A stretch of DNA of 64,000 bases from Cryptosporangium sp044454545 (lineage in GTDB: Bacteria > Actinomycetota > Actinomycetes > Mycobacteriales > Cryptosporangiaceae): the NCBI RefSeq assembly GCF_044454545.1, contig NZ_JBITDV010000021.1:49608-113607 (forward strand), written 5' to 3'. The translations under genes and the position numbers were made by a program. Below are positions 52,055 to 59,941 of this stretch, piece after piece. The stretch's first letter is position 1, and each line of letters starts with the position of its first letter. Below the pieces are notes generated by a model. It did not search any database. It had not been told where the DNA came from and worked only from the letters and a program-made list of their open reading frames with translations.

Positions 52055-52081
52055 CGGGGGCGTGTTCGAGGGGGGAATCAC

Positions 52082-53452
52082 ATGACGCTGACGCCTGAGC
52101 AGCTGCGCGAACTGTGCCGGGGGATCCGGAACCGGGGCAAGAAGGGCGGGCCACCTCCGGGGAGCCCGGAAGTGGACGACGGTCTCGTGCGCCAGATCGA
52201 GTCGGACGTCGACGAGTACCGCGCCCGGTACTACCTCGAGCCGCGTCCGCAACTCCCGCCGGAGCCGCTGCGCGAACTGCTGCCGTTGATGGGCTGGTTG
52301 ATCTACGAAGCGTCGCTCGACCGGCTCTGGGTCGTGAAGCCGGGCTGGACCGAGGAGGACGCGGGGTCGGCGGCGGCGGCGTCCCTGGTCGAGCGGCTGG
52401 CTGATGCCGGGAGAGCGCTGGTGTGGCCGGAGTTCGCGCCCCGCGCACTCGGTGCGACCCGGGCGCAGGCGCTCGTGGAGTCCAAACGTGACACCGAGGA
52501 GGGCTACGACCGGGCCTGGCACTACCACCGCGAGGCCGAGAAGAAATACCGTGTCTACCTCGATACGCTCGGTCATCTCGACGATCGAGCGGACTTCGTC
52601 GTCGCGCTCGACGAAGTGCTGCTGCAGCTCGGCCTGGCCGAAACCGGCACCGCGTGCCGTACCGCGGAGCGGGTGGTCGGGCGGTGGGACGACGAGTTCG
52701 AACCGCTCTACGGTGACCGCAGCAAGCGTGAGCAAGACCGCTGGGTCCAGCGGATGTTCGCGCAACTCATCCAGGGAGTCGAGACCGGCGAGACGGCGGT
52801 AGCCAACGCCAAGCGCATCCAGGAGGTGCACCGGTTCGTCTATCAGGTCACCGAGGCCCGGCTGACGCTCCCCGTCGGTCTGCGCAACCCGGCGATCATG
52901 ACGTGCCGCGCGTTGCTGCTGGCGTACTCACTCTGCCCGGCGATGGAGCGGTCCGGGCGGATGCCGCCCGACGGCGCGCAGAGTTGGAGCAGCTACCAGA
53001 AGGCGCTGCTCGAGCGCTTCAACGAGCCGTTCACCGCGTTGTGTGCACCGGTGCAGAAGGAGGACGAGACGGACTGGCCGCTGAGCGACGACCACCGCCG
53101 CTCGCTCGTCCAGCTCTGCCTGCACCTCGGCCTGGTCACCCCGCGACACGTGTTGCCCTGCGAGGCGGTCATCGACGGGAGCTTGACGTTGAAAGTGCTC
53201 GACGACGACGTGGTCGAGGCGATCTCGGTATGGCTGACCGCCGAAGCGGGCGGAAAGCAGCGCGGCGACGCCAACACGATCGGCACCGCGTCGATGCCGG
53301 CTTTCATCGCGTCGGTCGAGGCCTGCCGCCAGGACTCGGGTCGCGCCAGCGACTATCGGCTCTGGCGCCTGAGGTACCCGGACCTCGACCGATACGCGGA
53401 GCAAAAAAACCGGGCGATCCGGATCGCCCGGATCCTGCGCAGCCTGGAGTAG
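52082..53452 (+). CDS. Unknown protein, paralogue B of a divergent pair
   Basis: 456 aa from the ATG at 52082, preceded by AGGGGGGAATCAC. It is a full-length paralogue of the 458-residue protein encoded divergently: RAR/RAH-YY near residue 47, PPEPLRELLPLMGWLIYEAS, WPEFAPRALGATRAQAL, ESKRDTEEGYDRAWHYHREA, ALDEVLLQLGLAETGTACRT and a final ATMP/ASMP-containing block. The N-terminus is more basic (RGIRNRGKKGG). No known domain. The last 50 bp contain A7 followed by a 22-bp palindrome that reads as a terminator on the other strand. Confidence 0.85.
   Translation: MTLTPEQLRELCRGIRNRGKKGGPPPGSPEVDDGLVRQIESDVDEYRARYYLEPRPQLPPEPLRELLPLMGWLIYEASLDRLWVVKPGWTEEDAGSAAAASLVERLADAGRALVWPEFAPRALGATRAQALVESKRDTEEGYDRAWHYHREAEKKYRVYLDTLGHLDDRADFVVALDEVLLQLGLAETGTACRTAERVVGRWDDEFEPLYGDRSKREQDRWVQRMFAQLIQGVETGETAVANAKRIQEVHRFVYQVTEARLTLPVGLRNPAIMTCRALLLAYSLCPAMERSGRMPPDGAQSWSSYQKALLERFNEPFTALCAPVQKEDETDWPLSDDHRRSLVQLCLHLGLVTPRHVLPCEAVIDGSLTLKVLDDDVVEAISVWLTAEAGGKQRGDANTIGTASMPAFIASVEACRQDSGRASDYRLWRLRYPDLDRYAEQKNRAIRIARILRSLE
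53403..53431 (-). terminator. Intrinsic terminator of the aldo-keto reductase, inside paralogue B
   Basis: A perfect palindrome, CCGGGCGATCC (53410-53420) with GGATCGCCCGG (53421-53431), is flanked by seven A residues at 53403-53409. On the minus strand this is a stable GC stem followed by U7, a classical Rho-independent terminator about 27 bp past the aldo-keto reductase stop. It lies within the last codons of paralogue B. Confidence 0.7.
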
Positions 53453-53457
53453 CCGGC

Positions 53458-54441
53458 TCAGTTGCCGACGTCGAGCATGGCCATCATCGCGGTGGGGTAG
53501 CGGTCGCCTCGGGCCGACCCCCTCGGCACCGCCGTCTCGATCTGCGCCAGATCGTCCGCGCTCAGCGTCACGTCCAGAGCCGGCAGCGCCTCGGCCAGGC
53601 GCTCGCGCGTCCGTGCGCCGACCAGCGGCACGATGTCGGGCCCCTGCGCCAGCACCCACGCGATCGCGAGCTGCGCGACCGTGCACCCCTTCGCCGAAGC
53701 GACGCGCCGCAAGGCGTCCACCAGAGAGAGGTTGTGGTCGAGGTTCTCGGCCGCGAAGCGGGGCTGGAGGCTCCGGCCGTCGCCGGCGGACGGCGGTCCG
53801 GCGTTCCAGTGGCCGGAGATAAGGCCGCGCGACAGCACGCCGTACGCGGTCATCCCGATGCCCAGTTCGCGCAGCGTGGGCAGAACCGACTCCTCCACCC
53901 CCCGGGAGACGATCGAGTACTCGATCTGCAGGTCGCTGATCGGATGCACGGCGTGCGCACGGCGGATCGTCTCCGCACCCACCTCGGAGAGCCCGACCTG
54001 CCGGACGAAACCGGCGTCGACCATCTCCTTGATCGCGCCGATCGTGTCCTCGATCGGGACGGCCGGGTCCAGCCGGGCCGGGCGGTAGACGTCGAGGTAG
54101 TCGACGCCCAGGCGGTTCAGCGAGTAGTTCAGGAAGTTCTTCACCGCGGCCGGGCGGGCATCGACGCCGGCGATCGAGCCGTCGGGGCCGCGCAGCGCCC
54201 CGAACTTCACGCTCAGCAGGTAGCTCTCGCGCGGAACGCCCCGCAGGGCCTCGCCCAGCAGCATCTCGTTGTGCCCGTTGCCGTAGAAGTCGCCGGTGTC
54301 GATCAGCGTGACGCCGGCCTCCAGCGCCGCGTGCACGGTGGCGATGCTCTCCGCCCGGTCGGACGGACCGTACGCGCCCGACATGCCCATCGCGCCGAGT
54401 CCGAGGGCGGAGACCGGGGTTCCCAAGTTTCGTGTCTGCAT
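53458..54441 (-). CDS. Aldo-keto reductase
   Basis: 327 aa TIM-barrel NADPH-dependent reductase. Catalytic region: LIDTGDFYGNGHNE (Asp and Tyr), SVKFGALRGPDG (Lys) and LDVYRPARLDP (at the position of the usual His). Cofactor loop: VGLSEVGAETIRRAHAVHPI and the C-terminal IVPLVGARTRERL. It belongs to the YakC/AKR13-like group. It is divergent from an XRE/MmyB-type regulator, as is common in actinobacteria. Substrate unknown, probably aldehydes or ketones. An intrinsic terminator follows it within the converging gene. Confidence 0.92.
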   Translation of the reverse strand: MQTRNLGTPVSALGLGAMGMSGAYGPSDRAESIATVHAALEAGVTLIDTGDFYGNGHNEMLLGEALRGVPRESYLLSVKFGALRGPDGSIAGVDARPAAVKNFLNYSLNRLGVDYLDVYRPARLDPAVPIEDTIGAIKEMVDAGFVRQVGLSEVGAETIRRAHAVHPISDLQIEYSIVSRGVEESVLPTLRELGIGMTAYGVLSRGLISGHWNAGPPSAGDGRSLQPRFAAENLDHNLSLVDALRRVASAKGCTVAQLAIAWVLAQGPDIVPLVGARTRERLAEALPALDVTLSADDLAQIETAVPRGSARGDRYPTAMMAMLDVGN

Positions 54442-54542
54442 GTCTCGAACGTTCCCCCGGTCACGGCGAACCCGGGAGAGGAGGGCTCATCGTGGGAGAG
54501 CCGCTCCCTGGACAACGGCGGAGCAACCGGCAGCATGGATCC

Positions 54543-55373
54543 ATGCAGCGTGCCCAGCTCGCCGACTTCCTGCGCCGGCGCCGGGAGGCGATCCGGCCGG
54601 GCGAGGTCGGCATCGCCGACGGCCCGCGCCGCCGCACGGCCGGGCTGCGCCGCGAGGAGGTCGCGATGCTCGCCGGGATGTCGGTCGACTACGTCGTGCG
54701 CCTCGAGCAGGGCCGCAGCAGCCAGCCGTCGACGCAGCTGCTCGGCGCGCTGGCCCGGGCGCTGCGCCTGACCGACGACGAGCGCACCCACCTGTTCCAC
54801 CTGGCCGGCCACCAGCCCCCACCGTCGGTCGGCAGCGCGCGCCTGGCCCGCGCCGGCCTGGTGCGGATGCTCGACCTGCTCGGCGACACCCCGGCGCTGG
54901 TGATCTCCGACCTGGGGGAGGTGCTGGCCCAGAACCGGGCGTCGCTGCTGCTGACCGGCGACCTCTCCGGTGGCACCGGCGACCGGCGCTACTCGATCTA
55001 CCGCTGGTTCACCGAGCCGGAAACCCACGCGGTCCATACGGCCGACGACGCGGAGCACCACGCCCGCCGGCTCGTGGCCGACCTCCGCGCCGTCGCCGGC
55101 CGCCGGTCCGGCGACCGCGAGGTCGCCGCGCTCGTCGAGCGCTTGCAGGCCGTGAGCGCGGACTTCCGGCGTCTCTGGGCCGAGCACGAGGTCGCGGTCC
55201 GCCGCGCCGACCGCAAGACGTTCGTGCACCCGCGGGTCGGGCCGATCCTGATGGACTGCGAGACCCTGGTGACGCCCGACCTCGGTCAGCAGCTGCTGGT
55301 CCTGTCTCCGGCCGACGCGGACGCCCGCGAGCGGCTCGAACTACTGCGGGTCGTCGGCGTCGAGGAGTTCTGA
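54543..55373 (+). CDS. XRE regulator with MmyB-like ligand domain
   Basis: 276 aa from the ATG at 54543. The N-terminal HTH (LADFLRRRREAIRP, RTAGLRREEVAMLAGMSVDYVVRLEQGR) is followed by the MmyB-like PAS-type domain (VISDLGEVLAQNRASLLLTG, DADARERLELLRVVGVEEF), which in this family can bind a lipid-like ligand. Such regulators are usually divergent from oxidoreductase genes that they control; here the aldo-keto reductase fits. Confidence 0.93.
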   Translation: MQRAQLADFLRRRREAIRPGEVGIADGPRRRTAGLRREEVAMLAGMSVDYVVRLEQGRSSQPSTQLLGALARALRLTDDERTHLFHLAGHQPPPSVGSARLARAGLVRMLDLLGDTPALVISDLGEVLAQNRASLLLTGDLSGGTGDRRYSIYRWFTEPETHAVHTADDAEHHARRLVADLRAVAGRRSGDREVAALVERLQAVSADFRRLWAEHEVAVRRADRKTFVHPRVGPILMDCETLVTPDLGQQLLVLSPADADARERLELLRVVGVEEF

Positions 55374-55434
55374 ACCCGGCCCGGCCCGGCGAACCCGGAC
55401 GACGGCCCGCGGGAGCGTTTGGCAGGCTGGGCCC

Positions 55435-55896
55435 ATGACTGACGCGCGCCCGCCGTTCCCGCCGTTCGACCTCGTGTCCGCGACGAAGAAGGTGCAGGCG
55501 GCCGAGGACGCCTGGAACAGCCGCGACCCGCAACGGGTCGCGCTCGCCTACACGCCGGATTCGGTCTGGCGCAACCGGGACCTGTTCCTGCACGGCCGGG
55601 GCGAGATCGTCGAGTTCCTCACCGCGAAGTGGCAGCGAGAGCTCGACTACGTCCTGCGCAAGAGCCTCTGGGCGTTCACCGACGACCACATCGCGGTCCG
55701 GTTCCAGTACGAGTGGCACGACGCCGGAGGCCAGTGGTTCCGCAGCTACGGCAACGAGCTCTGGGAGTTCGACGCCCAGGGCCTCATGCGGCGCCGCGAG
55801 GCGAGCATCAACGACGTGTCGATCAGCGAGTCGGACCGCCGCTACTTCGCCGCGCGGACGCCGGACGAGCACGGCCAGGAGATCCCGCTCCGGTAG
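55435..55896 (+). CDS. DUF1348 (NTF2-like) protein
   Basis: 153 aa. It is nearly all one domain of the DUF1348 family: KVQAAEDAWNSRDPQRVALAY, SVWRNRDLFLHGRGEI, RKSLWAFTDDHIAVRFQYEW and SYGNELWEFDAQGLM. The fold is NTF2-like (cone-shaped pocket), but no enzyme activity is established. It follows the XRE gene by 61 bp on the same strand and may be in its operon. Confidence 0.9.
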   Translation: MTDARPPFPPFDLVSATKKVQAAEDAWNSRDPQRVALAYTPDSVWRNRDLFLHGRGEIVEFLTAKWQRELDYVLRKSLWAFTDDHIAVRFQYEWHDAGGQWFRSYGNELWEFDAQGLMRRREASINDVSISESDRRYFAARTPDEHGQEIPLR

Positions 55897-55950
55897 CGGA
55901 CCGGCGGGCGGAGCCGATTCCTTTCCGGCGTCCGGCCCGGTCCAAGCCGC

Positions 55951-56757
55951 ATGACCGATCTGAACAACATGATGTGGCAGGAGCGGGCCGCCGGGAACAC
56001 CGACCGGCCCTGGGAGTCGCTGACCACCGAGCCCGGCGGGCTCGAGCCGACGCTCGAGCTGCGGCCGCCGGGGGCGGAGGAGGGCGTGACGTTGCTGGCG
56101 ATCCACGGCGGCGGGTTCGTCAGCGGGTCGATCGAGACCCACCGGCGGATGTTCGGGCACCTCGCGCTCGCGGCCGGCCTCACGACCGTCGTCGTCGACT
56201 ACGGGCTGGTGCCCGCTCACGTGTACCCGTCGCAGCTGGACGCCGTGACCGCGGCGTTCCGACGACTCGCGGGGCGGGTGGCGATCGTGGGCGACTCCTG
56301 CGGGGCGACGCTCGCGCTCGGCGTCGCCCTGCGGGCGCGGGACGCCGGGTTCGACGAGCCCGCGGCACTGGTGCTCATGTCCCCGTGGGTGGATCTGACC
56401 GTCTCCGGAGCTTCCTTCGACGCCGGGACGGACCCGTTCTTCACCCGCGACCTCTGCCGCGGCCTGGCCGCCGGCTACCTCGGCGGCGCGGACGACCCGG
56501 CCGCCGACCCCGGCCGCGCCGACCTGCGAGGGCTGCCACCGACGTACGTCCAAGCCGGTGCGGACGAAGCTCTGGTGGACGACGCCCGGCTGCTGGACCG
56601 ACGATTGCGGGCGGCGGGGGTCGACGTGCGCCTGGACGAGTTCGCCGGGCAGTTGCACACGTTCCAGATGGGCGCGGGCCACTCGGCCGCCGCCGACGAC
56701 GCGATCGGAAGGGCGGGTTCGTGGCTGCGCCGCACGCTGAGTTCGACGCGGCCGTAG
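55951..56757 (+). CDS. HSL-family alpha/beta hydrolase
   Basis: 268 aa. The oxyanion motif is HGGGFVSGS, the nucleophile elbow is GDSCGATLA (serine within G-D-S-C-G, a Cys replacing the usual Ala), the acid lies in GADEALVDDA, and the histidine in GQLHTFQM. It resembles acetyl-esterase/HSL-type enzymes. The 3' end overlaps the sigma factor gene by 37 bp, so the two are probably transcribed together. Substrate unknown. Confidence 0.88.
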   Translation: MTDLNNMMWQERAAGNTDRPWESLTTEPGGLEPTLELRPPGAEEGVTLLAIHGGGFVSGSIETHRRMFGHLALAAGLTTVVVDYGLVPAHVYPSQLDAVTAAFRRLAGRVAIVGDSCGATLALGVALRARDAGFDEPAALVLMSPWVDLTVSGASFDAGTDPFFTRDLCRGLAAGYLGGADDPAADPGRADLRGLPPTYVQAGADEALVDDARLLDRRLRAAGVDVRLDEFAGQLHTFQMGAGHSAAADDAIGRAGSWLRRTLSSTRP

Positions 56758-57602
56758 AGCCGTGGCGGCGGGAACTGGTCGGGTACTGCTACCGCCTGCT
56801 CGGAGCCTGGGACGACGCCGAGGACGCCGTGCAGGAGACGTACGTGCGCGCCTGGCGGTACTGGGACACGTTCGAGCACCGCTCGTCGGTCCGGACCTGG
56901 CTGCACCGCATCGCGACCCGGGTCGCGTTCACGGCGATGGAGGGGCGGCAGCGGCGGGCGTTGCCGTCCGGGCTCGGCAACTCCGACGGGTTCCTGCCCT
57001 GGTCCGCCTGGGTCCAGCCCTACGCCGACGATCGCGACGACCTGCGGCTCGCGCTCGTCGCCGGGCTGCAGACGCTGACTCCGTCCCAGCGCGCGGTGCT
57101 CGTCCTGCGTGACGTGTTCGCGTTCCCGGCGCCCGAGGTCGCCGAGCTGCTCGACGTCAGCATCGGAGCAGTGAAGAGCACGTTGCAGCGGGCGCGGGCC
57201 CGGCTGGCGCGGGAGGCCCCGCGGCCGGACGACGTGGTGGAGCCGCAGGATCCGATCGCCCGGCGGCAGCTCGACGCGTACGTGAAGGCGTTCGAGACCG
57301 CGGACGTGGGGCTGCTGACCGCGGTCCTGCGCGCGGACGCGTCGCTCGAACTGCTGCCCGGGCGGCGCTGGTTCGACGGGGTCGCCCAGTGCGTTCCGGT
57401 GCTGACCGACGCGGTCGGGGCGCCGGGCGACTGGCGGATGGAACCGGTGGTCGCGAACGGGCAGCCGGCCGCACGGGTCTGGCTGCACGGCGAGCCGATG
57501 GGTCTGGCGGTGCTGGACAGCCGGGCCGACGGGATCGCGTCAATCACGGTGTTCGGCGAGCCGGGCCTGGTCGGTCGTTTCGCGCAGCCACTCGTCGAGT
57601 AG
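56721..57602 (+). CDS. ECF sigma factor with SnoaL-like C-terminal domain
   Basis: 293 aa from the GTG at 56721, with GGAAGGG 7 bases upstream, inside the end of the hydrolase gene. Region 2: WRRELVGYCYRLLGAWDDAE and DAVQETYVRAWRYWDTF. Region 4: QTLTPSQRAVLVLRDVFAFP, then DVSIGAVKSTLQRARARL. The last 110 residues form an NTF2/SnoaL-like domain (ARRQLDAYVKAFETADVGLL) as in SigG/SigJ-type factors, which lack a separate anti-sigma partner. The last 63 bp overlap the opposing merR gene. Confidence 0.92.
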   Translation: MAAPHAEFDAAVEPWRRELVGYCYRLLGAWDDAEDAVQETYVRAWRYWDTFEHRSSVRTWLHRIATRVAFTAMEGRQRRALPSGLGNSDGFLPWSAWVQPYADDRDDLRLALVAGLQTLTPSQRAVLVLRDVFAFPAPEVAELLDVSIGAVKSTLQRARARLAREAPRPDDVVEPQDPIARRQLDAYVKAFETADVGLLTAVLRADASLELLPGRRWFDGVAQCVPVLTDAVGAPGDWRMEPVVANGQPAARVWLHGEPMGLAVLDSRADGIASITVFGEPGLVGRFAQPLVE

Positions 57603-57968
57603 CTCGGCGAGGTCGGGGCAGGTGCGGTAGTCGGGGTGCGGGCAGTTCAGCGCCTGCTCGATCATCGTCAGCCGCAGCCGCGCCCGGGCCAGCTGCTCCG
57701 CGGCGATGGCCCGCTGGCGTTCGAGCGCGCCGGTGCGATCGCCGGCGTCGAGGGCGGTGAGCGAGTCACGGATCTCGCCGAGGCCGATACCGAGGTCGCG
57801 GGCCATCCGGATCAACGCCACCCGGTGGACGTCGGCCTCGGCGTAGCGGCGCTGGCCGCGCTCGCGCGCCGGGCTGAGCAGGCCGGCGTCTTCCCAGTGC
57901 CGCAGCACGTGGGGCGCGACGCCGCAGCGGGCGGCGAGCCGGCTGATCGTCAGCGAGCTTGACTTCAT
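57540..57968 (-). CDS. MerR family regulator
   Basis: 142 aa from the ATG at 57968; a GTG two codons earlier is also possible. The HTH is LTISRLAARCGVAPHVLRHWEDAGLL with wing ERGQRRYAEADVHRV. A dimer helix follows, then a short C-terminus with two cysteines (NCPHPDYRTCPDL) that might sense metal or redox state. It is divergent from a siderophore-interacting-type flavoprotein with only 28 bp between starts, so one protein should control both. It converges on, and overlaps, the sigma gene. Confidence 0.9.
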   Translation of the reverse strand: MKSSSLTISRLAARCGVAPHVLRHWEDAGLLSPARERGQRRYAEADVHRVALIRMARDLGIGLGEIRDSLTALDAGDRTGALERQRAIAAEQLARARLRLTMIEQALNCPHPDYRTCPDLAELLDEWLRETTDQARLAEHRD

Positions 57969-57996
57969 GTGCACATTAGGGCGCATCGTTCGGGTC

Positions 57997-58650
57997 ATGA
58001 GCAACCTGATCGAGCGGGCCGCGAGCCGCCTGCTGACGACCGCGACCGTCGTCGGGAACACACCGGTCAGCGACGCGCTGCACGAGGTCACGCTGACCGC
58101 GCCCCAGTTCGCGGGCTGGGAGTCGAAGCCGGGGCAGAGCGTGCGGCTGATGTTCGGGCTGAGCGCGCTGCGTACCTACTCGATCTGGTCGCGGGCGGGT
58201 TCCGAACTCGTGCTGCGCGGTCTCGGACACCACGGGCGCGGGCCCGGCAGCGCGTGGATGGCGTCGGCGCGGGCCGGAGACACCGTGTCGATGACGAAGC
58301 CGCGCGGGGTGTTCGGGCTGGATCCCGGGGCGCCGTGGCATCTGTTCGCCGGTGACGAGTCGGGGTCGGTGCCGCTACTGGCGATGAGGGCCGAGTTGCC
58401 GTCGCACGCCGTGGTGCACGGGGTCCTGGAGGGTTCGGGGGCGGACGGGGAGTTGCCCTGGGTGAGTGGTGGGCTGGCCGCGGCCGTCCGGTCGTTGGAT
58501 CTGCCGGACGAGCCCGGCGTCGCGTACCTCGCCGGGGAGCAGGCCGTGTGCCTGGAGATCCGGCGCTACTTGCGAGAGGAGCGGGGCTGGCCGCGCCGGG
58601 CCGTCCGGGTGTCGGCGCACTGGGCCCCGGGCAAGCGCGGACTCGAGTGA
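57997..58650 (+). CDS. Siderophore-interacting (SIP) family flavoprotein
   Basis: 217 aa from the ATG at 57997. The FAD-binding barrel carries LRTYSIWSRAG (the R-x-Y-S/T motif), GPGSAWMASARAGDTVSMTKPRG and the domain link LFAGDESGSVPLLAM. The C-terminal domain ends VRVSAHWAPGKRG. The SIP family reduces ferric siderophores or uses NAD(P)H to feed other iron enzymes. It is smaller than the usual 250-280 residues but appears complete. An iron role is inferred; it might also serve the Rieske oxygenase downstream, which lacks a reductase gene. Confidence 0.85.
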   Translation: MSNLIERAASRLLTTATVVGNTPVSDALHEVTLTAPQFAGWESKPGQSVRLMFGLSALRTYSIWSRAGSELVLRGLGHHGRGPGSAWMASARAGDTVSMTKPRGVFGLDPGAPWHLFAGDESGSVPLLAMRAELPSHAVVHGVLEGSGADGELPWVSGGLAAAVRSLDLPDEPGVAYLAGEQAVCLEIRRYLREERGWPRRAVRVSAHWAPGKRGLE

Positions 58651-58732
58651 CGCATCGCTGCACCCCCGTTCGAGACTGAATTGTTAACACCATCGATATC
58701 TATGGCGGAATATTTCTATACACACTCAGGGC

Positions 58733-59923
58733 ATGGCGACCGCGACGCACTACCGGCACATCGTCGTCGGCTCGGGCGGTATCGGCTCGGCCGCGGCCTA
58801 CTGGCTCGCCGAACGCAGCCACGGTGACGTCCTGGTGCTCGAGCAGTTCGCCCTCGGCCACGAGTTCGGCTCCTCCCAGGACCACTCCCGGATCATCCGC
58901 TACGCCTACAATGCGGTCGAGTACACCCAGTTGGTCGAAGCCAACTACGCCACCTGGTTCGACGTCGAGCGCCGCAGCGGGCAGCAACTCGTGTTCCCGA
59001 CCGGCGGTCTCGACCTGAGCCCCGGCGCCTTCGGCGAACAGCAGATCCAGGCCTACGCCGACGCGCTCGACGCGGTCGGAATCACGTCCACCGCGATGGA
59101 CGCGGGGGAGATACAGCGGCGCTGGCCGCAGTGGACGCTCGCCGACGACGTGGTCGGCCTCTACCAGGCCGACGCCGGCGTCCTCGCGATCGGGAGGGCC
59201 AACGCGACCCACCGGGCCCTGGCCCGCGAGGCGGGGGCGACGTTCCGGGACGACACACCGGTCCGGCGGCTGGTGGACGCCGGGAATCGCGTCGAGGTGC
59301 ACACCGACGACCAGGTCTTCACCGCGGACTCGATCGCGCTCGCCGCCGGCTCCTGGACCGTGCCGCTGACCGAAACGCTCGGCGTGAGCTTCCCGATCCT
59401 GCTCAGCCAGGAGCAGCTCACCTACTTCTCCAGCCCGCACCTGGCCGAGTTCGCCCCCGACCGCTTCCCGATCTGGATCTGGCACGGCGAGGACGACTGT
59501 TTCTACGGGCTGCCGGTCTACGGGGCTCCGGGGGTCAAAGCCGGTATCGACATCAGCGGCACGATCGTCACCCAGGAGACCCGCACCTGGGACCCCGACC
59601 CCGCGCAGCGCGAGCACCTCACCCACTGGCTCGCCGCCCACCTGCCGCACGCCGTCGGCCCCGAGCTGGCCACCAAGTGCTGCGTCTACGACCTGCCGCC
59701 GGACCGCAACTTCATCCTCGACCTGCTGCCCGGCCATCCGCGCGTCGCGATGTTCGTCGGTGCGGGGCACGCGGCGAAGTTCGCGAGCTTCGCCGGCCGG
59801 CTGCTGGCCGACCTCACGGCCGAGGGCGGGACCGAGTACCCGATCGAGGCGTTCTCGGCGACCCGGCCCGCGCTGACCGACCCCGACCACCCCGTCGACT
59901 ACCTGTTCTCCGGCGCGCACTGA
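58733..59923 (+). CDS. Monomeric sarcosine oxidase / N-methyltryptophan oxidase-like
   Basis: 396 aa. N-terminal FAD motif VVGSGGIGSAAAYWLAE, then EFGSSQDHSRIIRYAY, and the C-terminal IGAGFKF-like VGAGHAAKFA. The covalent-flavin cysteine site is KCCVYDLPPDRNF (C316 or C317), as in MSOX. Such enzymes oxidise N-methyl amines to the amine plus formaldehyde and peroxide. Upstream is AT-rich, with TATACA at 58717-58722 as a possible -10 box. The next gene, 18 bp on, is a Rieske oxygenase; together they suggest stepwise N-demethylation. Confidence 0.9.
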   Translation: MATATHYRHIVVGSGGIGSAAAYWLAERSHGDVLVLEQFALGHEFGSSQDHSRIIRYAYNAVEYTQLVEANYATWFDVERRSGQQLVFPTGGLDLSPGAFGEQQIQAYADALDAVGITSTAMDAGEIQRRWPQWTLADDVVGLYQADAGVLAIGRANATHRALAREAGATFRDDTPVRRLVDAGNRVEVHTDDQVFTADSIALAAGSWTVPLTETLGVSFPILLSQEQLTYFSSPHLAEFAPDRFPIWIWHGEDDCFYGLPVYGAPGVKAGIDISGTIVTQETRTWDPDPAQREHLTHWLAAHLPHAVGPELATKCCVYDLPPDRNFILDLLPGHPRVAMFVGAGHAAKFASFAGRLLADLTAEGGTEYPIEAFSATRPALTDPDHPVDYLFSGAH

Positions 59924-59941
59924 CACCCCTGGGAGTGCACG

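Noticed and set aside
50633..53452. Paralogues A and B as a toxin-antitoxin pair
   Set aside because: Both are about 457 aa paralogues in divergent genes, without nuclease or toxin motifs; the size and layout do not fit.
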